A stretch of DNA of 64,000 bases from Vespa crabro (lineage: Eukaryota; Arthropoda; Insecta; Hymenoptera; Vespidae). Positions 9,889-24,550 of this stretch are shown here, one piece after another (positions within the stretch are counted from its first letter, which is position 1; the number at the start of each line of letters is the position of its first letter). Where the stretch lies: the NCBI RefSeq assembly GCF_910589235.1, contig NW_025813618.1:53079-117078 (forward strand). Reading direction: 5' to 3'. The translations under genes and the position numbers were made by a program. The notes beneath the pieces are model-generated. The model ran no database searches. It was not told the origin of the DNA and saw only the letters and a list, made by a program, of their open reading frames with translations.

Positions 9889-12616
9889 GTCGAAAAACGT
9901 AATCGACATAGGCGAATTTCGGTATATGCGAAGATAAAATCGTGAAATCTTTAATAATACTTGTGCCACAGTTAGAAAAATGTTACCAATCGATTCAGAA
10001 CATTGCATTTCATAAGATCAAACATCTATTTTATATTGGAATCAAAGTTTTTAACATTCTTTCATATCGTATATACGATTTTTCGCTCATATACGCGTAT
10101 CGTCGAAAAACGAAAACTTGAAATCTCGTTCAATTTCAATGATTTTATATTCTATCGATGCAGAATAAAGAATATAACAAGAATATAACGTTTTTACTAT
10201 ATTTAAATACGAGTTTTCATATGATAATTGTCGAAAAACGTAATCGACATAGGCGAATTTCGGTATATGCGAAGATAAAATCGTGAAATCTTTAATAATA
10301 CTTGTGCCACAGTTAGAAAAATGTTACCAATCGATTCAGAACATTGCATTTCATAAGATCAAACATCTATTTTATATTGGAATCAAAGTTTTTAACATTC
10401 TTTCATATCGTATATACGATTTTTCGCTCATATACGCGTATCGTCGAAAAACGAAAACTTGAAATCTCGTTCAATTTCAATGATTTTATATTCTATCGAT
10501 GCAGAATAAAGAATATAACAAGAATATAACGTTTTTACTATGTTTAAATACGCGTTTTCATATGATAATTGTCGAAAAACGTAATCGACATACGCGAATT
10601 TCGGTATATGCGAAGATAAAATCGTGAAATCTTTAATAATACTTGTGCCACAGTTAGAAAAATGTTACCAATCGATTCAGAACATTGCATTTCATAAGAT
10701 CAAACATCTATTTTATATTGGAATCAAAGTTTTTAACATTCTTTCATATCGTATATACGATTTTTCGCTCATATACGCGTATCGTCGAAAAACGAAAACT
10801 TGAAATCTCGTTCAATTTCAATGATTTTATATTGTATCGATGCAGAATAAAGAATATAACAAGAATATAACGTTTTTACTATGATTAAATACGCGTTTTC
10901 ATATGATAATTGTCGAAAAACGTAATCGACATAGGCGAATTTCGGTATATGCGAAGATAAAATCGTGAAATCTTTAATAATACTTGTGCCACAGTTAGAA
11001 AAATGTTACCAATCGATTCAGAACATTGCATTTCATAAGATCAAACATCTATTTTATATTGGAATCAAAGTTTTTAACATTCTTTCATATCGTATATACG
11101 ATTTTTCGCTCATATACGCGTATCGTCGAAAAACGAAAACTTGAAATCTCGTTCAATTTCAATGATTTTATATTCTATCGATGCAGAATAAAGAATATAA
11201 CAAGAATATAACGTTTTTACTATGTTTAAATACGCGTTTTCATATGATAATTGTCGAAAAACGTAATCGACATACGCGAATTTCGGTATATGCGAAGATA
11301 AAATCGTGAAATCTTTAATAATACTTGTGCCACAGTTAGAAAAATGTTACCAATCGATTCAGAACATTGCATTTCATAAGATCAAACATCTATTTTATAT
11401 TGGAATCAAAGTTTTTAACATTCTTTCATATCGTATATACGATTTTTCGTTCATATACGCGTATCGTCGAAAAACGAAAACTTGAAATCTCGTTCAATTT
11501 CAATGATTTTATATTCTATCGATGCAGAATAAAGAATATAACAAGAATATAACGTTTTTACTATGTTTAAATACGCGTTTTCATATGATAATTGTCGAAA
11601 AACGTAATCGACATACGCGAATTTCGGTATATGCGAAGATAAAATCGTGAAATCTTTAATAATACTTTTGCCACAGTTAGAAAAATGTTACCAATCGATT
11701 CAGAACATTGCATTTCATAAGATCAAACATCTATTTTATATTGGAATCAAAATTTTTAACATTCTTTCATATCGTATATACGATTTTTCGCTCATATACG
11801 CGTATCGTCGAAAAACGAAAACTTGAAATATCGTTCAATTTCAATGATTTTATATTCTATCGATGCAGAATAAAGAATATAACAAGAATATAACGTTTTT
11901 ACTATGTTTAAATACGCGTTTTCATATGATAATTGTCGAAAAACGTAATCGACATACGCGAATTTCGGTATATGCGAAGATAAAATCGTGAAATCTTTAA
12001 TAATACTTGTGCCACAGTTAGAAAAATGTTACCAATCGATTCAGAACATTGCATTTCATAAGATCAAACATCTATTTTATATTGGAATCAAAGTTTTTAA
12101 CATTCTTTCATATCGTATATACGATTTTTCGCTCATATACGCGTATCGTCGAAAAACGAAAACTTGAAATCTCGTTCAATTTCAATGATTTTATATTCTA
12201 TCGATGCAGAATAAAGAATATAACAAGAATATAACGTTTTTACTATGTTTAAATACGCCTTTTCATATGATAATTGTCGAAAAACGTAATCGACATACGC
12301 GAATTTCGGTATATGCGAAGATAAAATCGTGAAATCTTTAATAATACTTGTGCCACAGTTAGAAAAATGTTACCAATCGATTCAGAACATTGCATTTCAT
12401 AAGATCAAACATCTATTTTATATTGGAATCAAAGTTTTTAACATTCTTTCATATCGTATATACGATTTTTCGCTCATATACGCGTATCGTCGAAAAACGA
12501 AAACTTGAAATCTCGTTCAATTTCAATGATTTTATATTCTATCGATGCAGAATAAAGAATATAACAAGAATATAACGTTTTTACTATGTTTAAATACGCG
12601 TTTTCATATGATAATT

Positions 12617-13980
12617 GTCGAAAAAGGTAATCGACATACGCGAATTTCGGTATATGCGAAGATAAAATCGTGAAATCTTTAATAATACTTGTGCCACAGT
12701 TAGAAAAATGTTACCAATCGATTCAGAACATTGCATTTCATAAGATCAAACATCTATTTTATATTGGAATCAAAGTTTTTAACATTCATTCATATCGTAT
12801 ATACGATTTTTCGCTCATATACGCGTATCGTCGAAAAACGAAAACTTGAAATCTCGTTCAATTTCAATGATTTTATTTTCTATCGATGCAGAATAAAGAA
12901 TATAACAAGAATATAACGTTTTTACTATGTTTAAATACGCGTTTTCATATGATAATTGTCGAAAAACGTAATCGACATAGGCGAATTTCGGTATATGCGA
13001 AGATAAAATCGTGAAATCTTTAATAATACTTGTGCCACAGTTAGAAAAATGTTACCAATCGATTCAGAACATTGCATTTCATAAGATCAAACATCTATTT
13101 TATATTGGAATCAAAGTTTTTAACATTCTTTCATATCGTATATACGATTTTTCGCTCATATACGCGTATCGTCGAAAAACGAAAACTTGAAATCTCGTTC
13201 AATTTCAATGATTTTATATTCTTTCGATGCAGAATAAAGAATATAACAAGAATATAACGTTTTTACTATGTTTAAATACGCGTTTTCATATGATAATTGT
13301 CGAAAAAGGTAATCGACATACGCGAATTTCGGTATATGCGAAGATAAAATCGTGAAATCTTTAATAATACTTGTGCCACAGTTAGAAAAATGTTACCAAT
13401 CGATTCAGAACATTGCATTTCATAAGATCAAACATCTATTTTATATTGGAATCAAAGTTTTTAACATTCATTCATATCGTATATACGATTTTTCGCTCAT
13501 ATACGCGTATCGTCGAAAAACGAAAACTTGAAATCTCGTTCAATTTCAATGATTTTATTTTCTATCGATGCAGAATAAAGAATATAACAAGAATATAACG
13601 TTTTTACTATGTTTAAATACGCGTTTTCATATGATAATTGTCGAAAAACGTAATCGACATAGGCGAATTTCGGTATATGCGAAGATAAAATCGTGAAATC
13701 TTTAATAATACTTGTGCCACAGTTAGAAAAATGTTACCAATCGATTCAGAACATTGCATTTCATAAGATCAAACATCTATTTTATATTGGAATCAAAGTT
13801 TTTAACATTCTTTCATATCGTATATACGATTTTTCGCTCATATACGCGTATCGTCGAAAAACGAAAACTTGAAATCTCGTTCAATTTCAATGATTTTATA
13901 TTCTTTCGATGCAGAATAAAGAATATAACAAGAATATAACGTTTTTACTATGTTTAAATACGCGTTTTCATATGATAATT
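12617..13980 (+). repeat. Tandem duplication of a dimer (2 x 682 bp)
   Basis: The pair 12617-13298 and the pair 13299-13980 carry the same markers in order. The first monomer of each has AAAAAGGTAATC, CATTCATTC and TTTTATTTTC; the second has CATAGGCG and TTCTTTCGATG. I saw no difference between the two 682 bp copies by eye, so this is a young two-monomer duplication. Confidence 0.88.
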
Positions 13981-14662
13981 GTCGAAAAACGTAATCGACA
14001 TACGCGAATATCGGTATATGCGAAGATAAAATCGTGAAATCTTTAATAATACTTTTGCCACAGTTAGAAAAATGTTACCAATCGATTCAGAACATTGCAT
14101 TTCATAAGATCAAACATCTATTTTATATTGGAATCAAAATTTTTAACATTCTTTCATATCGTATATACGATTTTTCGCTCATATACGCGTATCGTCGAAA
14201 AACGAAAACTTGAAATCTCGTTCAATTTCAATGATTTTATATTCTATCGATGCAGAATAAAGAATATAACAAGAATATAACGTTTTTACTATGTTTAAAT
14301 ACGCGTTTTCATATGATAATTGTCGGAAAACGTAATCGACATACGCGAATTTCGGTATATGGGAAGATAAAATCGTGAAATCTTTAATAATACTTGTGCC
14401 ACAGTTAGAAAAATGTTACCAATCGATTCAGAACATTGCATTTCATAAGATCAAACATCTATTTTATATTGGAATCAAAGTTTTTAACATTCTTTCATAT
14501 CGTATATACGATTTTTCGCTCATATACGCGTATCGTCGAAAAACGAAAACTTGAAATTTCGTTCAATTTCAATGATTTTATATTCTATCGATGCAGAATA
14601 AAGAATATAACAAGAATATAACGTTTTTACTATGTTTAAATACGCCTTTTCATATGATAATT
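13981..14662 (+). repeat. Two-monomer haplotype, right copy (partner at 8525-9206)
   Basis: It carries CTTTTGCCAC and CAAAATTTTT in the first monomer and TATGGGAAG with AAATTTCGTTC in the second, matching 8525-9206 at a 16-monomer offset. Differences such as GAATATCGG near 14008 and GTCGGAAAAC near 14322 arose after the copy. Confidence 0.8.
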
Positions 14663-16026
14663 GTCGAAAAACGTAATCGACATACGCGAATTTCGGTATA
14701 TGCGAAGATAAAATCGTGAAATCTTTAATAATACTTGTGCCACAGTTAGAAAAATGTTACCAATCGATTCAGAACATTGCATTTCATAAGATCAAACATC
14801 TATTTTATATTGGAATCAAAGTTTTTAACATTCTTTCATATCGTATATACGATTTTTCGCTCATATACGCGTATCGTCGAAAAACGAAAACTTGAAATCT
14901 CGTTCAATTTCAATGATTTTATATTCTATCGATGCAGAATAAAGAATATAACAAGAATATAACGTTTTTACTATGTTTAAATACGCGTTTTCATATGATA
15001 ATTGTCGAAAAAGGTAATCGACATACGCGAATTTCGGTATATGCGAAGATAAAATCGTGAAATCTTTAATAATACTTGTGCCACAGTTAGAAAAATGTTA
15101 CCAATCGATTCAGAACATTGCATTTCATAAGATCAAACATCTATTTTATATTGGAATCAAAGTTTTTAACATTCTTTCATATCGTATATACGATTTTTCG
15201 CTCATATACGCGTATCGTCGAAAAACGAAAACTTGAAATCTCGTTCAATTTCAATGATTTTATATTCTATCGATGCAGAATGAAGAATATAACAAGAATA
15301 TAACGTTTTTACTATGTTTAAATACGCGTTTTCATATGATAATTGTCGAAAAACGTAATCGACATACGCGAATTTCGGTATATGCGAAGATAAAATCGTG
15401 AAATCTTTAATAATACTTGTGCCACAGTTAGAAAAATGTTACCAATCGATTCAGAACATTGCATTTCATAAGATCAAACATCTATTTTATATTGGAATCA
15501 AAGTTTTTAACATTCTTTCATATCGTATATACGATTTTTCGCTCATATACGCGTATCGTCGAAAAACGAAAACTTGAAATCTCGTTCAATTTCAATGATT
15601 TTATATTCTATCGATGCAGAATAAAGAATATAACAAGAATATAACGTTTTTACTATGTTTAAATACGCGTTTTCATATGATAATTGTCGAAAAACGTAAT
15701 CGACATACGCGAATTTCGGTATATGCGAAGATAAAATCGTGAAATCTTTAATAATACTTGTGCCACAGTTAGAAAAATGTTACCAATCGATTCAGAACAT
15801 TGCATTTCATAAGATCAAACATCTATTTTATATTGGAATCAAAGTTTTTAACATTCTTTCATACCGTATATACGATTTTTCGCTCATATACGCGTATCGT
15901 CGAAAAACGAAAACTTGAAATCTCGTTCAATTTCAATGATTTTATATTCTATCGATGCAGAATAAAGAATATAACAAGAATATAACGTTTTTACTATGTT
16001 TAAATACGCGTTTTCATATGATAATT

Positions 16027-18413
16027 GTCGAAAAACGTAATCGACATACGCGAATATCGGTATATGCGAAGATAAAATCGTGAAATCTTTAATAATACTT
16101 GTGCCACAGTTAGAAAAATGTTACCACTCGATTCAGAACATTGCATTTCATAAGATCAAACATCTATTTTATTTTGGAATCAAAGTTTTTAACATTCTTT
16201 CATATCGTATATACGATTTTTCGCTCATATACGCGTATCGTCGAAAAACGAAAACTTGAAATCTCGTTCAATTTCAATGATTTTATATTCTATCGATGCA
16301 GAATAAAGAATATAACAAGAATATAACGTTTTTACTATGTTTAAATACGCGTTTTCATATGATAATTGTCGAAAAACGTAATCGACATACGCGAATTTCG
16401 GTATATGCGAAGATAAAATCGTGAAATCTTTAATAATACTTGTGCCACAGTTAGAAAAATGTTACCAATCGATTCAGAACATTGCATTTCATAAGATCAA
16501 ACATCTATTTTATATTGGAATCAAAGTTTTTAACATTCTTTCATATCGTATATACGATTTTTCGCTCATATACGCGTATCGTCGAAAAACGAAAACTAGA
16601 AATCTCGTTCAATTTCAATGATTTTATTTTCTATCGATGCAGAATAAAGAATATAACAAGAATATAACGTTTTTACTATGTTTAAATACGCGTTTTCATA
16701 TGATAATTGTCGAAAAACGTAATCGACATAGGCGAATTTCGGTATATGCGAAGATAAAATCGTGAAATCTTTAATAATACTTGTGCCACAGTTAGAAAAA
16801 TGTTACCAATCGATTCAGAACATTGCATTTCATAAGATCAAACATCTATTTTATATTGGAATCAAAGTTTTTAACATTCTTTCATATCGTATATACGATT
16901 TTTCGCTCATATACGCGTATCGTCGAAAAACGAAAACTTGAAATCTCGTTCAATTTCAATGATTTTATATTCTATCGATGCAGAATAAAGAATATAACAA
17001 GAATATAACGTTTTTACTATGTTTAAATACGCGTTTTCATATGATAATTGTCGAAAAACGTAATCGACATACGCGAATATCGGTATATGCGAAGATAAAA
17101 TCGTGAAATCTTTAATAATACTTGTGCCACAGTTAGAAAAATGTTACCACTCGATTCAGAACATTGCATTTCATAAGATCAAACATCTATTTTATATTGG
17201 AATCAAAGTTTTTAACATTCTTTCATATCGTATATACGATTTTTCGCTCATATACGCGTATCGTCGAAAAACGAAAACTTGAAATCTCGTTCAATTTCAA
17301 TGATTTTATATTCTATCGATGCAGAATAAAGAACATAACAAGAATATAACGTTTTTACTATGTTTAAATACGCGTTTTCATATGATAATTGTCGAAAAAC
17401 GTAATCGACATACGCGAATTTCGGTATATGCGAAGATAAAATCGTGAAATCTTTAATAATACTTGTGCCACAGTTAGAAAAATGTTACCAATCGATTCAG
17501 AACATTGCATTTCATAAGATCAAACATCTATTTTATATTGGAATCAAAGTTTTTAACATTCTTTCATATCGTATATACGATTTTTCGCTCATATACGCGT
17601 ATCGTCGAAAAACGAAAACTTGAAATCTCGTTCAATTTCAATGATTTTATATTCTATCGATGCAGAATAAAGAATATAACAAGAATATAACGTTTTTACT
17701 ATGTTTAAATACGCGTTTTCATATGATAATTGTCGAAAAACGTAATCGACATACGCGAATTTCGGTATATGCGAAGATAAAATCGTGAAATCTTTAATAA
17801 TACTTGTGCCACAGTTAGAAAAATGTTACCAATCGATTCAGAACATTGCATTTCATAAGATCAAACATCTATTTTATATTGGAATCAAAGTTTTTAACAT
17901 TCTTTCATATCGTATATACGATTTTTCGCTCATATACGCGTATCGTCGAAAAACGAAAACTTGAAATCTCGTTCAATTTCAATGATTTTATATTCTATCG
18001 ATGCAGAATAAAGAATATAACAAGAATATAACGTTTTTACTATGTTTAAATACGCGTTTTCATATGATAATTGTCGAAAAACGTAATCGACATACGCGAA
18101 TATCGGTATATGCGAAGATAAAATCGTGAAATCTTTAATAATACTTGTGCCACAGTTAGAAAAATGTTACCACTCGATTCAGAACATTGCATTTCATAAG
18201 ATCAAACATCTATTTTATTTTGGAATCAAAGTTTTTAACATTCTTTCATATCGTATATACGATTTTTCGCTCATATACGCGTATCGTCGAAAAACGAAAA
18301 CTTGAAATCTCGTTCAATTTCAATGATTTTATATTCTATCGATGCAGAATGAAGAATATAACAAGAATATAACGTTTTTACTATGTTTAAATACGCGTTT
18401 TCATATGATAATT
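16027..18413 (+). repeat. Second trimer-spaced block (ACCACTCG + AATATCGG type)
   Basis: Monomers at 16027, 17050 and 18073, 1,023 bp apart, share ACCACTCG in place of ACCAATCG and GAATATCGG in place of GAATTTCGG. The 16027 and 18073 copies also share TTTTATTTTGG. The same ACCACTCG/AATATCGG pair returns at 20801, eight monomers after 18073. Confidence 0.8.
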
Positions 18414-21400
18414 GTCGAAAAACGTAATCGACATACGCGAATTTCGGTATATGCGAAGATAAAATCGTGAAATCTTTAATAATACTTGTGCCACAGTTAG
18501 AAAAATGTTACCAATCGATTCAGAACATTGCATTTCATAAGATCAAACATCTATTTTATATTGGAATCAAAGTTTTTAACATTCTTTCATATCGTATATA
18601 CGATTTTTCGCTCATATACGCGTATCGTCGAAAAACGAAAACTTGAAATCTCGTTCAATTTCAATGATTTTATATTCTATCGATGCAGAATAAAGAATAT
18701 AACAAGAATATAACGTTTTTACTATGTTTAAATACGCGTTTTCATATGATAATTGTCGAAAAACGTAATCGACATACGCGAATTTCGGTATATGCGAAGA
18801 TAAAATCGTGAAATCTTTAATAATACTTGTGCCACAGTTAGAAAAATGTTACCAATCGATTCAGAACATTGCATTTCATAAGATCAAACATCTATTTTAT
18901 ATTGGAATCAAAGTTTTTAACATTCTTTCATATCGTATATACGATTTTTCGCTCATATACGCGTATCGTCGAAAAACGAAAACTTGAAATCTCGTTCAAT
19001 TTCAATGATTTTATATTCTATCGATGCAGAATAAAGAATATAACAAGAATATAACGTTTTTACTATGTTTAAATACGCGTTTTCATATGATAATTGTCGA
19101 AAAACGTAATCGACATACGCGAATTTCGGTATATGCGAAGATAAAATCGTGAAATCTTTAATAATACTTGTGCCACAGTTAGAAAAATGTTACCAATCGA
19201 TTCAGAACATTGCATTTCATAAGATCAAACATCTATTTTATATTGGAATCAAAGTTTTTAACATTCTTTCATATCGTATATACGATTTTTCGCTCATATA
19301 CGCGTATCGTCGAAAAACGAAAACTTGAAATCTCGTTCAATTTCAATGATTTTATATTCTATCGATGCAGAATAAAGAATATAAAAAGAATATAACGTTT
19401 TTACTATGTTTAAATACGCGTTTTCATATGATAATTGTCGAAAAACGTAATCGACATACGCGAATATCGGTATATGCGAAGATAAAATCGTGAAATCTTT
19501 AATAATACTTGTGCCACAGTTAGAAAAATGTTACCAATCGATTCAGAACATTGCATTTCATAAGATCAAACATCTATTTTATATTGGAATCAAAGTTTTT
19601 AACATTCTTTCATATCGTATATACGATTTTTCGCTCATATACGCGTATCGTCGAAAAACGAAAACTTGAAATCTCGTTCAATTTCAATGATTTTATATTC
19701 TATCGATGCAAAATAAAGAATATAACAAGAATATAACGTTTTTACTATGTTTAAATACGCGTTTTCATATGATAATTGTCGAAAAACGTAATCGACATAC
19801 GCGAATTTCGGTATATGCGAAGATAAAATCGTGAAATCTTTAATAATATTTGTGCCACAGTTAGAAAAATGTTACCAATCGATTCAGAACATTGCATTTC
19901 ATAAGATCAAACATCTATTTTATATTGGAATCAAAGTTTTTAACATTCTTTCATATCGTATATACGATTTTTCGCTCATATACGCGTATCGTCGAAAAAC
20001 GAAAACTTGAAATCTCGTTCAATTTCAATGATTTTATATTCTATCGATGCAGAATAAAGAATATAACAAGAATATAACGTTTTTACTATGTTTAAATACG
20101 CGTTTTCATATGATAATTGTCGAAAAACGTAATCGACATACGCGAATTTCGGTATATGCGAAGATAAAATCGTGAAATCTTTAATAATACTTGTGCCACA
20201 GTTAGAAAAATGTTACCAATCGATTCAGAACATTGCATTTCATAAGATCAAACATCTATTTTATATTGGAATCAAAGTTTTTAACATTCTTTCATATCGT
20301 ATATACGATTTTTCGCTCATATACGCGTATCGTCGAAAAACGAAAACTTGAAATCTCGTTCAATTTCAATGATTTTATATTCTATCGATGCAGAATAAAG
20401 AATATAACTAGAATATAACGTTTTTACTATGTTTAAATACGCGTTTTCATATGATAATTGTCGAAAAACGTAATCGACATACGCGAATATCGGTATATGC
20501 GAAGATGAAATCGTGAAATCTTTAATAATACTTGTGCCACAGTTAGAAAAATGTTACCAATCGATTCAGAACATTGCATTTCATAAGATCAAACATCTAT
20601 TTTATATTGGAATCAAAGTTTTTAACATTCTTTCATATCGTATATACGATTTTTCGCACATATACGCGTATCGTCGAAAAACGAAAACTTGAAATCTCGT
20701 TCAATTTCAATGATTTGATATTCTATCGATGCAGAATAAAGAATATAACAAGAATATAACGTTTTTACTATGTTTAAATACGCGTTTTCATATGATAATT
20801 GTCGAAAAACGTAATCGACATACGCGAATATCGGTATATGCGAAGATAAAATCGTGAAATCTTTAATAATACTTGTGCCACAGTTAGAAAAATGTTACCA
20901 CTCGATTCAGAACATTGCATTTCATAAGATCAAACATCTATTTTATATTGGAATCAAAGTTTTTAACATTCTTTCATATCGTATATACGATTTTTCGCTC
21001 ATATACGCGTATCGTCGAAAAACGAAAACTTGAAATCTCGTTCAATTTCAATGATTTTATATTCTATCGATGCAGAATAAAGAATATAAAAAGAATATAA
21101 CGTTTTTACTATGTTTAAATACGCGTTTTCATATGATAATTGTCGAAAAACGTAATCGACATACGCGAATATCGGTATATGCGAAGATAAAATCGTGAAA
21201 TCTTTAATAATACTTGTGCCACAGTTAGAAAAATGTTACCAATCGATTCAGAACATTGCATTTCATAAGATCAAACATCTATTTTATATTGGAATCAAAG
21301 TTTTTAACATTCTTTCATATCGTATATACGATTTTTCGCTCATATACGCGTATCGTCGAAAAACGAAAACTTGAAATCTCGTTCAATTTCAATGATTTTA

Positions 21401-22164
21401 TATTCTATCGATGCAGAATAAAGAATATAACAAGAATATAACGTTTTTACTATGTTTAAATACGCGTTTTCATATGATAATTGTCGAAAAACGTAATCGA
21501 CATACGCGAATTTCGGTATATGCGAAGATAAAATCGTGAAATCTTTAATAATACTTGTGCCACAGTTAGAAAAATGTTACCAATCGATTCAGAACATTGC
21601 ATTTCATAAGATCAAACATCTATTTTATATTGGAATCAAAGTTTTTAACATTCTTTCATATCGTATATACGATTTTTCGCTCATATACGCGTATCGTCGA
21701 AAAACGAAAACTTGAAATCTCGTTCAATTTCAATGATTTTATATTCTATCGATGCAGAATAAAGAATATAACAAGAATATAACGTTTTTACTATGTTTAA
21801 ATACGCGTTTTCATATGATAATTTTCGAAAAACGTAATCGACATACGCGAATTTCGGTATATGCGAAGATAAAATCGTGAAATCTTTAATAATACTTGTG
21901 CCACAGTTAGAAAAATGTTACCAATCGATTCAGAACATTGCATTTCATAAGATCAAACATCTATTTTATATTGGAATCAAAGTTTTTAACATTCTTTCAT
22001 ATCGTATATACGATTTTTCGCTCATATACGCGTATCGTCGAAAAACGAAAACTTGAAATCTCGTTCAATTTCAATGATTTGATATTCTATCGATGCAGAA
22101 TAAAGAATATAACAAGAATATAACGTTTTTACTATGTTTAAATACGCGTTTTCATATGATAATT

Positions 22165-24550
22165 GTCGAAAAACGTAATCGACATACGCGAATATCGGTA
22201 TATGCGAACATAAAATCGTGAAATCTTTAATAATACTTGTGCCACAGTTAGAAAAATGTTACCAATCGATTCAGAACATTGCATTTCTTAAGATCAAACA
22301 TCTATTTTATATTGGAATCAAAGTTTTTAACATTCATTCATATCGTATATACGATTTTTCGCTCATATACGCGTATCGTCGAAAAACGAAAACTTGAAAT
22401 CTCGTTCAATTTCAATGATTTTATATTCTATCGATGCAGAATAAAGAATATAACAAGAATATAACGTTTTTACTATGTTTAAATACGCGTTTTCATATGA
22501 TAATTGTCGAAAAACGTAATCGACATACGCGAATATCGGTATATGCGAAGATAAAATCGTGAAATCTTTAATAATACTTGTGCCACAGTTAGGAAAATGT
22601 TACCAATCGATTCAGAACATTGCATTTCATAAGATCAAACATCTATTTTATATTGGAATCAAAGTTTTTAACATTCTTTCATATCGTATATACGATTTTT
22701 CGCTCATATACGCGTATCGTCGAAAAACGAAAACTTGAAATCTCGTTCAATTTCAATGATTTTATATTCTATCGATGCAGAATAAAGAATATAACAAGAA
22801 TATAACGTTTTTACTATGTTTAAATACGCGTTTTCATATGATAATTGTCGAAAAACGTAATCGACATACGCGAATTTCGGTATATGCGAAGATAAAATCG
22901 TGAAATCTTTAATAATACTTGTGCCACAGTTAGAAAAATGTTACCAATCGATTCAGAACATTGCATTTCATAAGATCAAACATCTATTTTATATTGGAAT
23001 CAAAGTTTTTAACATTCTTTCATATCGTATATACGATTTTTCGCTCATATACGCGTATCGTCGAAAAACGAAAACTTGAAATCTCGTTCAATTTCAATGA
23101 TTTTATATTCTATCGATGCAGAATAAAGAATATAACAAGAATATAACGTTTTTACTATGTTTAAATACGCGATTTCATATGATAATTGTCGAAAAACGTA
23201 ATCGACATACGCGAATTTCGGTATATGCGAAGATAAAATCGTGATATCTTTAATAATACTTGTGCCACAGTTAGAAAAATGTTACCAATCGATTCAGAAC
23301 ATTGCATTTCATAAGATCAAACATCTATTTTATATTGGAATCAAAGTTTTTAACATTCTTTCATATCGTATATACGATTTTTCGCTCATATACGCGTATC
23401 GTCGAAAAACGAAAACTTGAAATCTCGTTCAATTTCAATGATTTTATATTCTATCGATGCAGAATAAAGAATATAACAAGAATATAACGTTTTTACTATG
23501 TTTAAATACGCGTTTTCATATGATAATTGTCGAAAAACGTAATCGACATACGCGAATATCGGTATATGCGAAGATAAAATCGTGAAATCTTTAATAATAC
23601 TTGTGCCACAGTTAAAAAATGTTACCAATCGATTCAGAACATTGCATTTCATAAGATCAAACATCTATTTTATATTGGAATCAAAGTTTTTAACATTCTT
23701 TCATATCGTATATACGATTTTTCGCTCATATACGCGTATCGTCGAAAAACGAAAACTTGAAATCTCGTTCAATTTCAATGATTTTATATTCTATCGATGC
23801 AGAATAAAGAATATAACAAGAATATAACGTTTTTACTATGTTTAAATACGCGTTTTCATATGATAATTGTCGAAAAACGTAATCGACATACGCGAATTTC
23901 GGTATATGCGAAGATAAAATCGTGAAATCTTTAATAATACTTGTGCCACAGTTAGAAAAATGTTACCAATCGATTCAGAACATTGCATTTCATAAGATCA
24001 AACATCTATTTTATATTGGAATCAAAGTTTTTAACATTCTTTCATATCGTATATACGATTTTTCGCTCATATACGCGTATCGTCGAAAAACGAAAACTTG
24101 AAATCTCGTTCAATTTCAATGATTTTATATTCTATCGATGCAGAATAAAGAATATAACAAGAATATAACGTTTTTACTATGTTTAAATACGCGTTTTCAT
24201 ATGATAATTGTCGAAAAACGTAATCGACATACGCGAATTTCGGTATATGCGAAGATAAAATCGTGAAATCTTTAATAATACTTGTGCCACAGTTAGAAAA
24301 ATGTTACCAATCGATTCAGAACATAGCATTTCATAAGATCAAACATCTATTTTATATTGGAATCAAAGTTTTTAACATTCTTTCATATCGTATATACGAT
24401 TTTTCGCTCATATACGCGTATCGTCGAAAAACGAAAACTTGAAATCTCGTTCAATTTCAATGATTTTATATTCTATCGATGCAGAATAAAGAATATAACA
24501 AGAATATAACGTTTTCACTATGTTTAAATACGCGTTTTCATATGATAATT
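22165..24550 (+). repeat. 17-monomer-offset block, left copy
   Basis: The order CATTCATTC (22165), GTTAGGAAAATG with AATATCGG (22506), AATATCGG (23529) and ACATAGCAT with GTTTTCACT (24210) is repeated at 27961, 28302, 29326 and 30008. The offset is about 5,797 bp, or 17 monomers, with one-base differences that match the single-base indels at 23615 and 28742. Confidence 0.75.
23529..23868 (+). repeat. 340 bp monomer, one-base deletion
   Basis: GTTAAAAAATG replaces GTTAGAAAAATG near 23611-23621, a net loss of one base. The shift joins reading frames on both strands and creates longer but spurious open frames here (23582-23827 plus, 23386-23664 minus). Confidence 0.92.

Noticed and set aside
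23386..23664. Minus-strand open frames of 87-92 codons here and at 31229-31492 and 62585-62848
   Set aside because: Each spans a monomer with a one- or two-base indel that fuses frames. They use the same antisense repeat sequence and have no independent coding signal.
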